Below, piece by piece: positions 1-7,148 of a stretch of 16,141 nucleotides of DNA. Within the stretch, counting starts at the first letter, position 1. Each line of letters starts with the position of its first letter. Both the position numbers and the translations under genes were made by a program. Location of the stretch: the NCBI GenBank assembly GCA_023807065.1, contig JAJJLU010000859.1, positions 1 through 16,141 of the forward strand. Reading direction: 5' to 3'. The notes beneath the pieces were generated by a model, which worked only from the letters and a program-made list of their open reading frames with translations, did no database searches and was not told the DNA's origin. This DNA is from Isotricha intestinalis. Taxonomy: Eukaryota; Ciliophora; Litostomatea; Vestibuliferida; Isotrichidae.

Positions 1-28
1 CCCCAATCCCCAATCCCCAATCCCCAAT
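1..28. repeat. Telomeric repeat array, (CCCCAAT)x4, left chromosome end
   Basis: Four perfect tandem copies of the heptamer CCCCAAT begin at base 1 and stop abruptly at base 28, where AT-rich sequence takes over. The C-rich strand reads 5' to 3' inward from the left edge, which is the orientation of a left telomere; the complementary G strand is ATTGGGG. The unit is one T longer than the CCCCAA repeat known from Tetrahymena-type ciliates. The array is short and probably truncated by assembly. Nothing similar is present at the right end of the window. Confidence 0.9.
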
Positions 29-409
29 TTATTAAAAAATTTTTCTATTGAATTTAATGATAGCTGTAAACATTTAATTTATTCATTAAATTGTTTTTCT
101 CTTTTTATATTGTAATATAATATTTTAAATTAAATTTATATTTTTTAATTATATTCTTTAAATTTTTTGATTATTTTTTTTATCGATTTATTCTTATTAT
201 ATATTTATTTGTTCTAAAAATTGAAAATTATAATGAATTCTGATTGTTCTTAAATATTTTAAATTATTTTTGCTTTTTAAATTAGATACTTTTTTGTTTG
301 ATTTCTAATTAAGTTATATTCATTATTATTATTATTTTTTAAAAAAATATTTGTTTGAAATCTCTTTTCAAGGGAATTGTAAAAAAGCATTAATTGAATT
401 ATAAACCGT
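29..409. other. Subtelomeric AT-rich spacer with no recognisable gene
   Basis: This stretch separates the telomere from the decayed kinase gene. It is almost entirely A and T with short homopolymers, has stops in all frames, and shows no tRNA-like cloverleaf, tandem repeat or conserved motif that I can see. A few slightly GC-richer words occur around 360-410 (for example ccgtcg at 406-411) just before kinase homology begins. The promoter and start codon of the decayed gene would have lain near here, but no convincing ATG in the kinase frame is present. Confidence 0.5.
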
Positions 410-2144
410 CGAAATAAATAATATATGGGAAAAATATAAAAAAATAGAAATCAATAGGTTCAGGTGGATTTGGTGATGTTTATAAAGAAAAATATAATAA
501 TAAATATATAGCAATTAAAGAAATAAAAAAAATAAAATCAGATCAACAAAAAATAAGAAATTATGAAAAAAATAGAATGTGTCCAGAAAAATTAATAGAA
601 AGAGTAGAAACAGAAGATTCATTTTATATTATATATGAATTATATTATTTAAATCTTGAAGAATATTTAAATAAAAGAAAAGAAAGTTTATTAATAGAAG
701 AAATAAAAGAAATATTAAAACATTTAAATAAAGGATTAAAAGTAATGAATGAAAATAAATAAATCATGAAGATATTAAACCTTCAAATATTTTCTTATCA
801 TTAAATAAAAATAATATAAATAAATTATGTTTTAAAATATCTGATTTTGGATTAAGTAAATTATTTGAAGGAAAAATTATAAGTAAAAAATAAAAAAGGA
901 AAATATCATTTTTGTATCTTCTGAATGATTAAAAGGTGAAAAAAAAGTAATAAAAGTGATATATTGTCTTTAAGTATTTTTATTTATTATCTCTCATTTA
1001 AAAAATAGCCTCACAACGGAACAGAATCTGAAATTAAACAAATAGAATCTAATAAACAATTAAATATAATAAATAATGAATTATTAGATGATTTATTAAA
1101 AAAGATATTAAATCTTAATGTTAATAAAAGAATTAATTGGGAAGATTATTTTAATCATTCTATAATACTATTAGTAATAATTTAAATACTTTTAATATAA
1201 TATGTAATAAACATTTAAAAAATTATTTTGTTTATTGTACTGATTGTAAATGTAATATTCGTGAATTATGTAATCATAAATCACATAATATTATTCCTTT
1301 ATATCAAATATCTTTTAATAAAAATGAAATTAATCAAACAAATAAATTTTCTGAATTAATAAATAATGAATTAGTTCAATTTATTTAAAATTAATATTGA
1401 AGATTTAATAAATAAAATAAAATCAATTAAAGGTAATTCTTCAATATATGAAAAAGATAAAAATAATAATTATAATACTATTTAATTAATTATTTAGAAA
1501 TATTAACTAAAAAAAAAGAAATTAATGAAAATTTAATAAATTTAAATTTAAGACTTTCAAAAGAGAAAATAATATTATATGTGAATATGATATTAAAAAG
1601 AGTATGATAAAGATGATTATTTAAATCAAATAATTATAAATTCTTTTAAAGAAATCAAAAGAAATAAATCTTTGATAGAAGAAGGAATAAATAATGAAGA
1701 AGAAATAAAAGAAAATAATGAATTTTATTTAAATAATAAAAAAATAGATTTTTTTTATAAATATAAATTTCCAAAAGACGGCAAATATAATAATCAAATT
1801 ATTATTAAAAATCCTTTATCAAATTCAAATTATATGTTTTTTAATTTCAATAAATTACTTCATCAAATTTATCAAATTTGAATATTAATAATTTTAATTA
1901 TATGAAGTATATATTCTATAATTGTACATCTTTTACTTCTTTAAATTTATCTAATTTTACTACTAATAATATCAAAGATATTAGTTTTATGTTCTATGAA
2001 TGTTCTTCTTTAACTTCTTTAAATTTATCTAATTTTAATAATAATAATGTTATTAATATGAGTTATATGTTCTATGAATGTTCTTCTTTACCTTCTTTTA
2101 ATATAAAAAATGAAAGAGTGTTAGAAGAGAGGAATAAAAAATAA
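410..2144 (+). pseudogene. Decayed protein kinase / B-box-like / BspA (DUF285) repeat gene
   Basis: Reading across frames recovers one degenerate multidomain protein. The kinase begins near 424 (W-E-K-Y-K-K-I) with a glycine loop GSGGFGDVY, the IAIK lysine, a hinge-like YIIYELYYLNLEEYL, catalytic-loop HEDIKPSNI (HED in place of HRD), DFG in ISDFGLSKLF, and a decayed activation segment (SSE then an in-frame TGA at 926-928; DILSL where DIWSLG is usual). A TAG interrupts it at 1006-1008. At 1236-1286 follows a Cys/His cluster (C-x2-C-x-C-x5-C-x-H-x2-H, then NIIPL) resembling a B-box zinc finger. A charged linker leads to about 2.5 BspA-like repeats of 26 residues at 1863-2115 (MFYECSSLTSLNLSNF type). 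At least eight frameshifts are needed, for example near 452, 756, 890, 944, 1170, 1390, 1485, 1566, 1612 and 1862, and the helix-C region looks shortened. Neighbouring genes are intact over 1-2 kb, so true decay is more likely than read error. Kinase and DUF285 calls are firm; the B-box call is weaker. Confidence 0.8.
1863..2115 (+). repeat. BspA-type leucine-rich (DUF285) tandem repeats, 78-bp period
   Basis: Inside the pseudogene, the DNA word ttctatgaatgttcttcttta occurs with its start at 1992 and again 78 bp later, and a more diverged version lies one period upstream near 1914. Each 26-residue unit carries the pattern M/I-F-Y-x-C-x-S-[LF]-x-S-L-N-L-S-N-F followed by an Asn-rich turn. This is the usual form of BspA-like surface or protein-interaction repeats. 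The last unit ends in a charged tail and TAA at 2142-2144. So few repeats suggests that only the truncated end of a longer array remains. Confidence 0.8.
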
Positions 2145-2239
2145 TGATTTTAGATTTTTTAATTATAATGTTAAATCATTATCATTCTTTGTTGTTAAAA
2201 AGATTAATATTTGAAAAAAATAAAAAAAACCAAAATTTT

Positions 2240-2253
2240 GAATTGATCAATTC
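2240..2253. repeat. Perfect 14-bp palindrome between convergent genes
   Basis: GAATTGATCAATTC is its own reverse complement. It is flanked on both sides by AAAATTTT, immediately on the left and after a 4-base offset on the right, so a longer imperfect hairpin is possible. It lies in the roughly 266-bp gap between the end of the plus-strand pseudogene (2144) and the stop of the minus-strand gene (2411). A transcription-end or pause role is only a guess; in such AT-rich DNA a palindrome of this size could be chance. Confidence 0.4.
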
Positions 2254-2410
2254 TGTTAAAATTTTATTTGAATGAGAATAAAATCTAAATATTTTATTAT
2301 TTCTCTAAGGACTATAAGATTAAGAATACACCTTCATTATATTTATTTAAAATTTTTTATATTTTAATTAAATTATCTAAATATATATAAAAAGAACAAA
2401 AATTATTTTT

Positions 2411-4204
2411 TTATTGTAAATTTATTACACATTTATTTATTGAATTTGAATTTTGATTTATATATTTGGATATATTATTATTATTATTAATATTTATTTT
2501 ATTTATTATATTAGAATGATTTTGAGATAAAACTTTATTAATTGGTTTTTTTTCAATATTATTATTTTTCTTTTGTTTATTTAAATTACTTTGTATAGTT
2601 TTTTTTTTAATTTGTTTTGAATGAATATTTAATTTTGAAGAAGAAGGTTTTATTGTAATTACTTTTATATTATCAAATTCAACAATTTTATTTTTTTGTT
2701 CTTTAATTATTTTATTTTTTCTATTTGGAGTTTTTATATTATTATTATTATTTAATTTTTTAACTTCATTTTTTTTTGGTGATTGAATTTTACTATATAA
2801 AGTTTTTAAATTTTTTTTATTTGCAAATTTAATTTTGGAAGAATGATTTCTTTTTAAATTATTTTCACTTTCATTAAAACAATATGAATTTATTTTGGAA
2901 GAATTTAAAAATTTTAAAGAGTAATTTAATTTTAAATTTTTCCTTTTATTTAAATTAAATAAAGATGAATTATTATTATTCAATTTAATAACATTTTTTA
3001 TATTTGAATTTGTTTTAGATTTAATATTATTATTTATATTATTAATAATATTATTTGTTTTAATTGGAGTAAATTGTTTATTTTTTTTTTCTTTATTATC
3101 TTTTTCTTTTAAATTAATCAACATTTCCAAATTATCATTCATTAAAAATAAAAAATTAATTTGATTAAAAATAAAATGATTGTTATTATTAATGTCTTCA
3201 ATTAATTCATCTCTTAAAATTTGTCTTTCAAATATTCTTGTTTTTTCATATAAAGTTATATTATTATTTTCATAAATTGTTTTCATTTTCTGTAAATTTT
3301 TCATATTTTCTTTTAATTTATTTTTTTCCTTTTCCAAAATATTTTTTTTTTTTTTAAAAATTCTTTCATGAGAAGAAATAAAAAATTGATTTTCTTCTAT
3401 TTTTTTTTCAATTTCACATAAATTTTCTTTTTTTTTATATATTTTATTTTGAATTAAATCAATATTAACATTATATTTTTCATCTAAAATTTCCAATAAA
3501 TTACTATTAGGGTAAAAAAATGTATTATTGGAATTTCCAAAAGTAGAATTAGAAATAATACTATTATCACAAATATTTCCATTTTTTTCATTTTCATTTT
3601 CTAAAATAGAAATTAATTGATTTGAATTTACTTTTAAATGATGAATAATTGAAGTAGAATTTAAATTTGCCATTGAAAGATTTATAAATAATTTAGAATT
3701 AAAAGAATTTATATTTTGAGATAAATTATTTAAACTTTGACTTGAATTTAATATATTATTATTATTTATTCTTTCTAAAGAAGACATTGAATTATATTGA
3801 TGTAAAGCACAATCTGATGATATTGATAATAAAATTTTCATTATTATTTCATCACAATTATCTTTTAAAAAATACCATTGAGTTTTTTTTTTTTCAATTT
3901 TTGATATATTAAATCTTATTGTTACTTTTCCAAATGTATTTTTTATTATAAACATTGTTTTTGTATATGCTGAAATGGTTATTTGATGAATATTTCTTAT
4001 TGAAGATTTTGATGTGTTAAAAATAAATTTTGTACTGTTAAATTTATGTTTAAATGTTTTTATTATATTTGTTTCTTGAGTTGTATTATTGTTATAATTT
4101 ATTATTAAAGAATAAGGAAGATTATTCTTATTTTTTTCACATATTTCACTTTCATATAATGTTAATATTATGGTATTACTTATTTGATTATCTGATGAAG
4201 ACAT
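2411..4204 (-). CDS. Unknown protein: C2-like N-terminus, coiled coil, Asn/Lys-rich tail
   Basis: The frame is uninterrupted for 597 residues and ends in TAA. Residues about 8-130 are beta-rich and follow the order of a C2 domain: an opening strand TIILTLYESEIC, a middle F-K-H-K-F-N-S-T-K-F-I-F-N segment, then FGKVTIRFNISKI, a K-x-Q-W-Y-F-L-K turn and a closing IIMKILLSIS strand. The acidic calcium-binding loops of classical C2 domains are not evident, so a calcium-independent C2 fold is the best reading. Residues about 130-250 are Ser/Asn-rich. Residues about 250-340 form a charged coiled coil (KKKENLCEIEKKIEENQ and following). The rest, to 597, is basic, low-complexity and rich in Asn, Lys and Ile. 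C2 plus coiled coil recalls centriolar or ciliary scaffold proteins, but this is inference from architecture. The next minus-strand gene ends 139 bp upstream. Confidence 0.85.
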   Translation of the reverse strand: MSSSDNQISNTIILTLYESEICEKNKNNLPYSLIINYNNNTTQETNIIKTFKHKFNSTKFIFNTSKSSIRNIHQITISAYTKTMFIIKNTFGKVTIRFNISKIEKKKTQWYFLKDNCDEIIMKILLSISSDCALHQYNSMSSLERINNNNILNSSQSLNNLSQNINSFNSKLFINLSMANLNSTSIIHHLKVNSNQLISILENENEKNGNICDNSIISNSTFGNSNNTFFYPNSNLLEILDEKYNVNIDLIQNKIYKKKENLCEIEKKIEENQFFISSHERIFKKKKNILEKEKNKLKENMKNLQKMKTIYENNNITLYEKTRIFERQILRDELIEDINNNNHFIFNQINFLFLMNDNLEMLINLKEKDNKEKKNKQFTPIKTNNIINNINNNIKSKTNSNIKNVIKLNNNNSSLFNLNKRKNLKLNYSLKFLNSSKINSYCFNESENNLKRNHSSKIKFANKKNLKTLYSKIQSPKKNEVKKLNNNNNIKTPNRKNKIIKEQKNKIVEFDNIKVITIKPSSSKLNIHSKQIKKKTIQSNLNKQKKNNNIEKKPINKVLSQNHSNIINKININNNNNISKYINQNSNSINKCVINLQ

Positions 4205-4343
4205 TTATTTTTATTATTTTTTGAATTAATTATTTTAAATGAATTTTATCTTTTTTTTTATTTTAAATATTTATTAAATATGTTATCTTAATATATTTTG
4301 TTTAAAACTAATAAAATACTATATAAATAATATAAGTGTAAAA

Positions 4344-5027
4344 CTATAATTCTATTGAACAGGAAGATTGAGTTAAATTAATGGAATATAATGCATCTAT
4401 TTTTGCTCTTTCTGAAATAGTAATATTTAAATTATGATTTAAACCACAAAATCTTAATTCCAGTATTTCTAAAAAAACCAAACAAAAAAATACTGATAAA
4501 ATTATAATAATCTCAAAACTAAAAGTAAAAAATAAATTTAAACGTCCATTAAAATACCAAATTATTTGTACAAATACAAATCCTATAATTTTACCTAATA
4601 TAGTATGAATAGTACTTAATTTGTATAGAATATTAAAAAACAAAAAATTTAAAATAAAATCCAATATCAATATTATTATTGCATTAAAAAAATTAATAGA
4701 ATTATTGTTATAATTGAATTGAAATATATAATAAATAATTTCACAAAATCCATTTAAAACACCTAATAAATAAATATTAGTAAAATACTTTTCATTAATA
4801 TATTTTATTAAAGTAATATAAAAAGAAAAACAGAAAGCTTTTATTATTTCATACATAAATTTAATACCTAATGTTATGTTAAAAACTTTTACTATTAAAA
4901 TTCTTATTATAATAAAACAAATTATAATTATAATTAATGATAATTTATGATGTAAATAAATTTGATTTTTATTTCTTAACATATTTATTAAAAAAAGAAT
5001 CATTAGAATTATATAATATTCTTTCAT
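4344..5027 (-). CDS. Multipass membrane protein of unknown family (5' end uncertain)
   Basis: From the first in-frame ATG (5027) this encodes 227 residues and ends in TAG. About seven hydrophobic spans can be seen, near residues 4-16, 29-49, 57-74, 84-103, 112-134, 144-159 and 165-188. A short hydrophilic C-tail follows, beginning LELRFCGLNHN and ending in SSCSIEL. I do not recognise the family, and transporter or channel would be a guess. The start is doubtful: the frame stays open for 198 more bases upstream, to 5225, with two further hydrophobic stretches separated by a basic loop but no ATG. A 44-codon frame (5344 down to 5210) overlaps its end with a start codon, a hydrophobic segment and a charged run KEYKEVNKDYDF. 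One extra base in the T run read at 5222-5225 would join them into a protein of about 330 residues starting at 5344. A frameshift, sequencing indel or tiny intron could explain this. Confidence 0.7.
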   Translation of the reverse strand: MKEYYIILMILFLINMLRNKNQIYLHHKLSLIIIIICFIIIRILIVKVFNITLGIKFMYEIIKAFCFSFYITLIKYINEKYFTNIYLLGVLNGFCEIIYYIFQFNYNNNSINFFNAIIILILDFILNFLFFNILYKLSTIHTILGKIIGFVFVQIIWYFNGRLNLFFTFSFEIIIILSVFFCLVFLEILELRFCGLNHNLNITISERAKIDALYSINLTQSSCSIEL

Positions 5028-5344
5028 TTGAATGTCTTCTTTTATTTGAGATTTACAAAAAAGAAATATTAAATGATATAAGACAGAAAAGAAAAGTAAA
5101 ATGGATAGTTTACTTTTAAAAAAATTAATGTTCTTTCGAATTGAATTTCTGTTAATGTTTTTTGAATTTCTTTTTTGGATAAAATATATAATTATTAAAC
5201 AAAGTTTACTTATACTATCAGAAAATCATAATCTTTATTTACCTCTTTATATTCCTTTAAATAAAACATTTCCTCAAAATAAACAAATAAACTAAAAATA
5301 AAAATAAGAGTGATTTGCTTATTACAATGAAAAACAATTAACAT

Positions 5345-5865
5345 ATATATAAGAAATATGAGATAAATAAATAAATTTGAAAATAATCATAAAATAAAAA
5401 TTATAAAAATTAAAGTAAAAGAAAATAATATTTTAATAAATAAAAAAAAATTAAATAATTACAATACATTTTCTTATTTTCTTTTTTTCTCCCTTCATTT
5501 TTTTTCTCTTTTTTCTTTATCATTAAATGTATAATAATCATCTTTTTATATTTAATTAATTCTCATTTTTTTCCAGAATATATCATTTTGTTTTTTCATA
5601 TTTGGAATTTTTCATTTTTTTACTTTTTTTACTTATTTTTCTTTTTATTCTTCTTTTATTATATATTTTTATTTCATCTATATTTTCTTCTATTTTTTCA
5701 TTCTCTCCTTTTTTTTCTTCATTATCTTCTTTTTTTCTTTCAAAATATTTCGTCTCAATTTTTTCTTTTCTATTTTTTTTCTTCATTAATTATGATTCTA
5801 TTTTATTTTTATTCTATATGATTGATGATATCTTTTTTTTATTTATAATAAAAAAGTTGATAATA
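5345..5865. other. Intergenic spacer with long polypyrimidine (+) / polypurine (-) tract
   Basis: Between the acyltransferase-like gene and the membrane-protein gene, both on the minus strand, lies about 520 bp. The part at about 5467-5525 and 5590-5790 is almost pure T and C on the plus strand, so the minus strand is almost pure A and G. The minus strand can be read as a 67-codon Lys/Glu-rich frame (5583-5786, stop just upstream), but such a frame is expected from any purine tract and has no recognisable domain, so I do not call it a gene. The plus-strand frames there encode only Phe/Leu/Ser runs. The rest of the spacer is AT-rich and featureless. Confidence 0.55.
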
Positions 5866-7110
5866 TTATATTTTAAAATATAATTTTTTTATATATAATA
5901 TTAAAGCAATTAAACCTATTATTAATAAATAACAAAAAGCATATATTAAAGAACCTGCTTTTGGATTTTCTTCATATGAAAATAATTTATCTAAATAATT
6001 TCCTATTTTTGTTTGATACATAATAAAATTTAAAATTTGACATAATATCATTAAAGCAAAGGAATTAACTCCAAAACATTCAAAAAATTTTAATATTGAA
6101 TTAATGAATTCAATTTTTTGAATTTGTAGAAAGTAAAAAATAAAAAATAATAAAACATAAATTCCAGAACTAAGAAAAATAAAAGGAGTAGTTTGAATAA
6201 AATAAATATTTGGAATATGAAAAAGAAAAGCGAAAATAATAAAAAATATAATATTAAAAAAAGAAATGAGAAAAGTTAAAAAGAGTATTTTTCCATATTT
6301 TTTTTTTTTAAAATTTTCACCTCTAACTAAATACATTAAAGAAATTCCCATAAAATTAATATATATAGTATTTAAAATTGAGAAAAAACCATTTGGATCA
6401 CAAGGTCTAATCATATGATTATAACTTAAAATAAATTTATCAAAAGCAGAAGCACAATTACAAATAGGAGTTAAATTATTATTTCCACAGAAATTTACAT
6501 AATGAAAATGAATAAAAAATATATATATAAAAAATGATATTGAAATAAATAAGGAAATAAATGCCATTCCAAATATAAAAAATATTGAATTTAATAAGTA
6601 TATTATTGATAATTTTGAATAATATGATGTTACTTTTAAATATAAAAGAGAATTAAAAGTAAATAAATTAATTTCATCATTATAATTATTTAAATAATTA
6701 GTTATTAATCCTATTGAAAATAAAATGGAAAATTTTTTCAAAGTTTTTATTATTAATTGATATTTACTTTGTTTTTTTTTATTCTGACTGATTGAAAAAT
6801 AAATACAACAACCATTAATAAAAATAAATAAATTAGGAATATAATCAATAAATTTATATCCTTCCCATTTACTAAATATAAAAAAAGAAAAAATATTTTC
6901 TTCTTTAAATATTTCTTGACTAATACCAAAAATTGATAAAAAAACTGATATTCCTCTTAAAATATCTATTATCATAAATCTTTCAAAACCATTTTTACTT
7001 ATTTCTATTGAATCTAAATTTATTAATGAATTTGATAAACTATTTTTTGGAAAAGGATTTCCAATTGCTTTTAATAAATCTTCTCTTAAATCTAAATTAT
7101 CATTTGACAT
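5866..7110 (-). CDS. HGSNAT/DUF5009-type membrane acyltransferase homologue, possibly inactive
   Basis: This 414-residue polytopic protein matches the membrane domain of heparan-alpha-glucosaminide N-acetyltransferase (HGSNAT) and bacterial DUF5009 proteins, which pass an acetyl group from cytosolic acetyl-CoA across the membrane to a glucosamine sugar. Visible family landmarks, in order: F-E-R-F-M-I-I-D-I-L-R-G-I (residues 42-54; R-x-x-x-x-D-x-x-R-G signature), K-W-E-G-Y-K-F-I-D-Y-I-P-N-L-F-I-F-I-N-G (81-100), C-N-C-A-S-A-F-D-K (217-225, matching the NCTGGAAGYIDR region), D-P-N-G-F-F-S-I-L-N-T-I (238-249, matching DPEGILGTINSI), and F-G-V-N-S (346-350, matching PGMNS). The human N-terminal lumenal domain is absent. 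The active-site histidine of the HASWNG motif aligns with Phe79 (FSKWEG), so catalysis may be lost or altered. About ten membrane spans can be seen. It starts at ATG 7110, 38 bp from a divergent gene. Confidence 0.82.
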   Translation of the reverse strand: MSNDNLDLREDLLKAIGNPFPKNSLSNSLINLDSIEISKNGFERFMIIDILRGISVFLSIFGISQEIFKEENIFSFFIFSKWEGYKFIDYIPNLFIFINGCCIYFSISQNKKKQSKYQLIIKTLKKFSILFSIGLITNYLNNYNDEINLFTFNSLLYLKVTSYYSKLSIIYLLNSIFFIFGMAFISLFISISFFIYIFFIHFHYVNFCGNNNLTPICNCASAFDKFILSYNHMIRPCDPNGFFSILNTIYINFMGISLMYLVRGENFKKKKYGKILFLTFLISFFNIIFFIIFAFLFHIPNIYFIQTTPFIFLSSGIYVLLFFIFYFLQIQKIEFINSILKFFECFGVNSFALMILCQILNFIMYQTKIGNYLDKLFSYEENPKAGSLIYAFCYLLIIGLIALILYIKKLYFKI

Positions 7111-7148
7111 AATTTTTTGTTTTTTTTTTTTCTTTTAATTAATTTAAA
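7111..7148. promoter_or_regulatory. 38-bp divergent intergenic region (shared promoter/5' UTRs)
   Basis: The start codons of the minus-strand acyltransferase-like gene (7110) and the plus-strand Asn-rich gene (7149) are only 38 bp apart. This gap must hold both 5' leaders and any core promoter elements unless these extend into the coding regions. It is a T-run of about 20 bases interrupted by G and C, followed by TTAATTAATTTAAA next to the plus-strand ATG. No TATA or other named element is distinguishable in this composition. Confidence 0.5.

Noticed and set aside
926..1008. TGA (926-928) and TAG (1006-1008) as possible reassigned codons, because they fall at plausible Trp and Tyr/Gln positions of the kinase
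   Set aside because: All long intact genes use TAA or TAG only as stops and contain no internal TGA. The kinase also has many frameshifts, so decay explains these codons better than a variant code.
1863..2115. CRISPR-like or satellite array
   Set aside because: The 78-bp period is a multiple of three, keeps a reading frame and encodes BspA-type leucine-rich repeats, so it is a protein repeat.
5215..5230. Programmed ribosomal frameshift joining the two frames of the membrane protein
   Set aside because: No canonical slippery heptamer or downstream structure can be seen, and a simple one-base indel in the A/T run is more likely.
4937..5295. Plus-strand frames of 60 and 64 codons
   Set aside because: They lie opposite the membrane-protein gene and its probable 5' extension, whose minus-strand frame reads better as protein. 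They are antisense shadows.
5588..5883. Two overlapping plus-strand frames of 77 and 93 codons made of Phe, Leu, Ser and Ile
   Set aside because: They are the direct product of the T/C tract, have no domain or varied composition, and lie opposite to the direction of the neighbouring genes.
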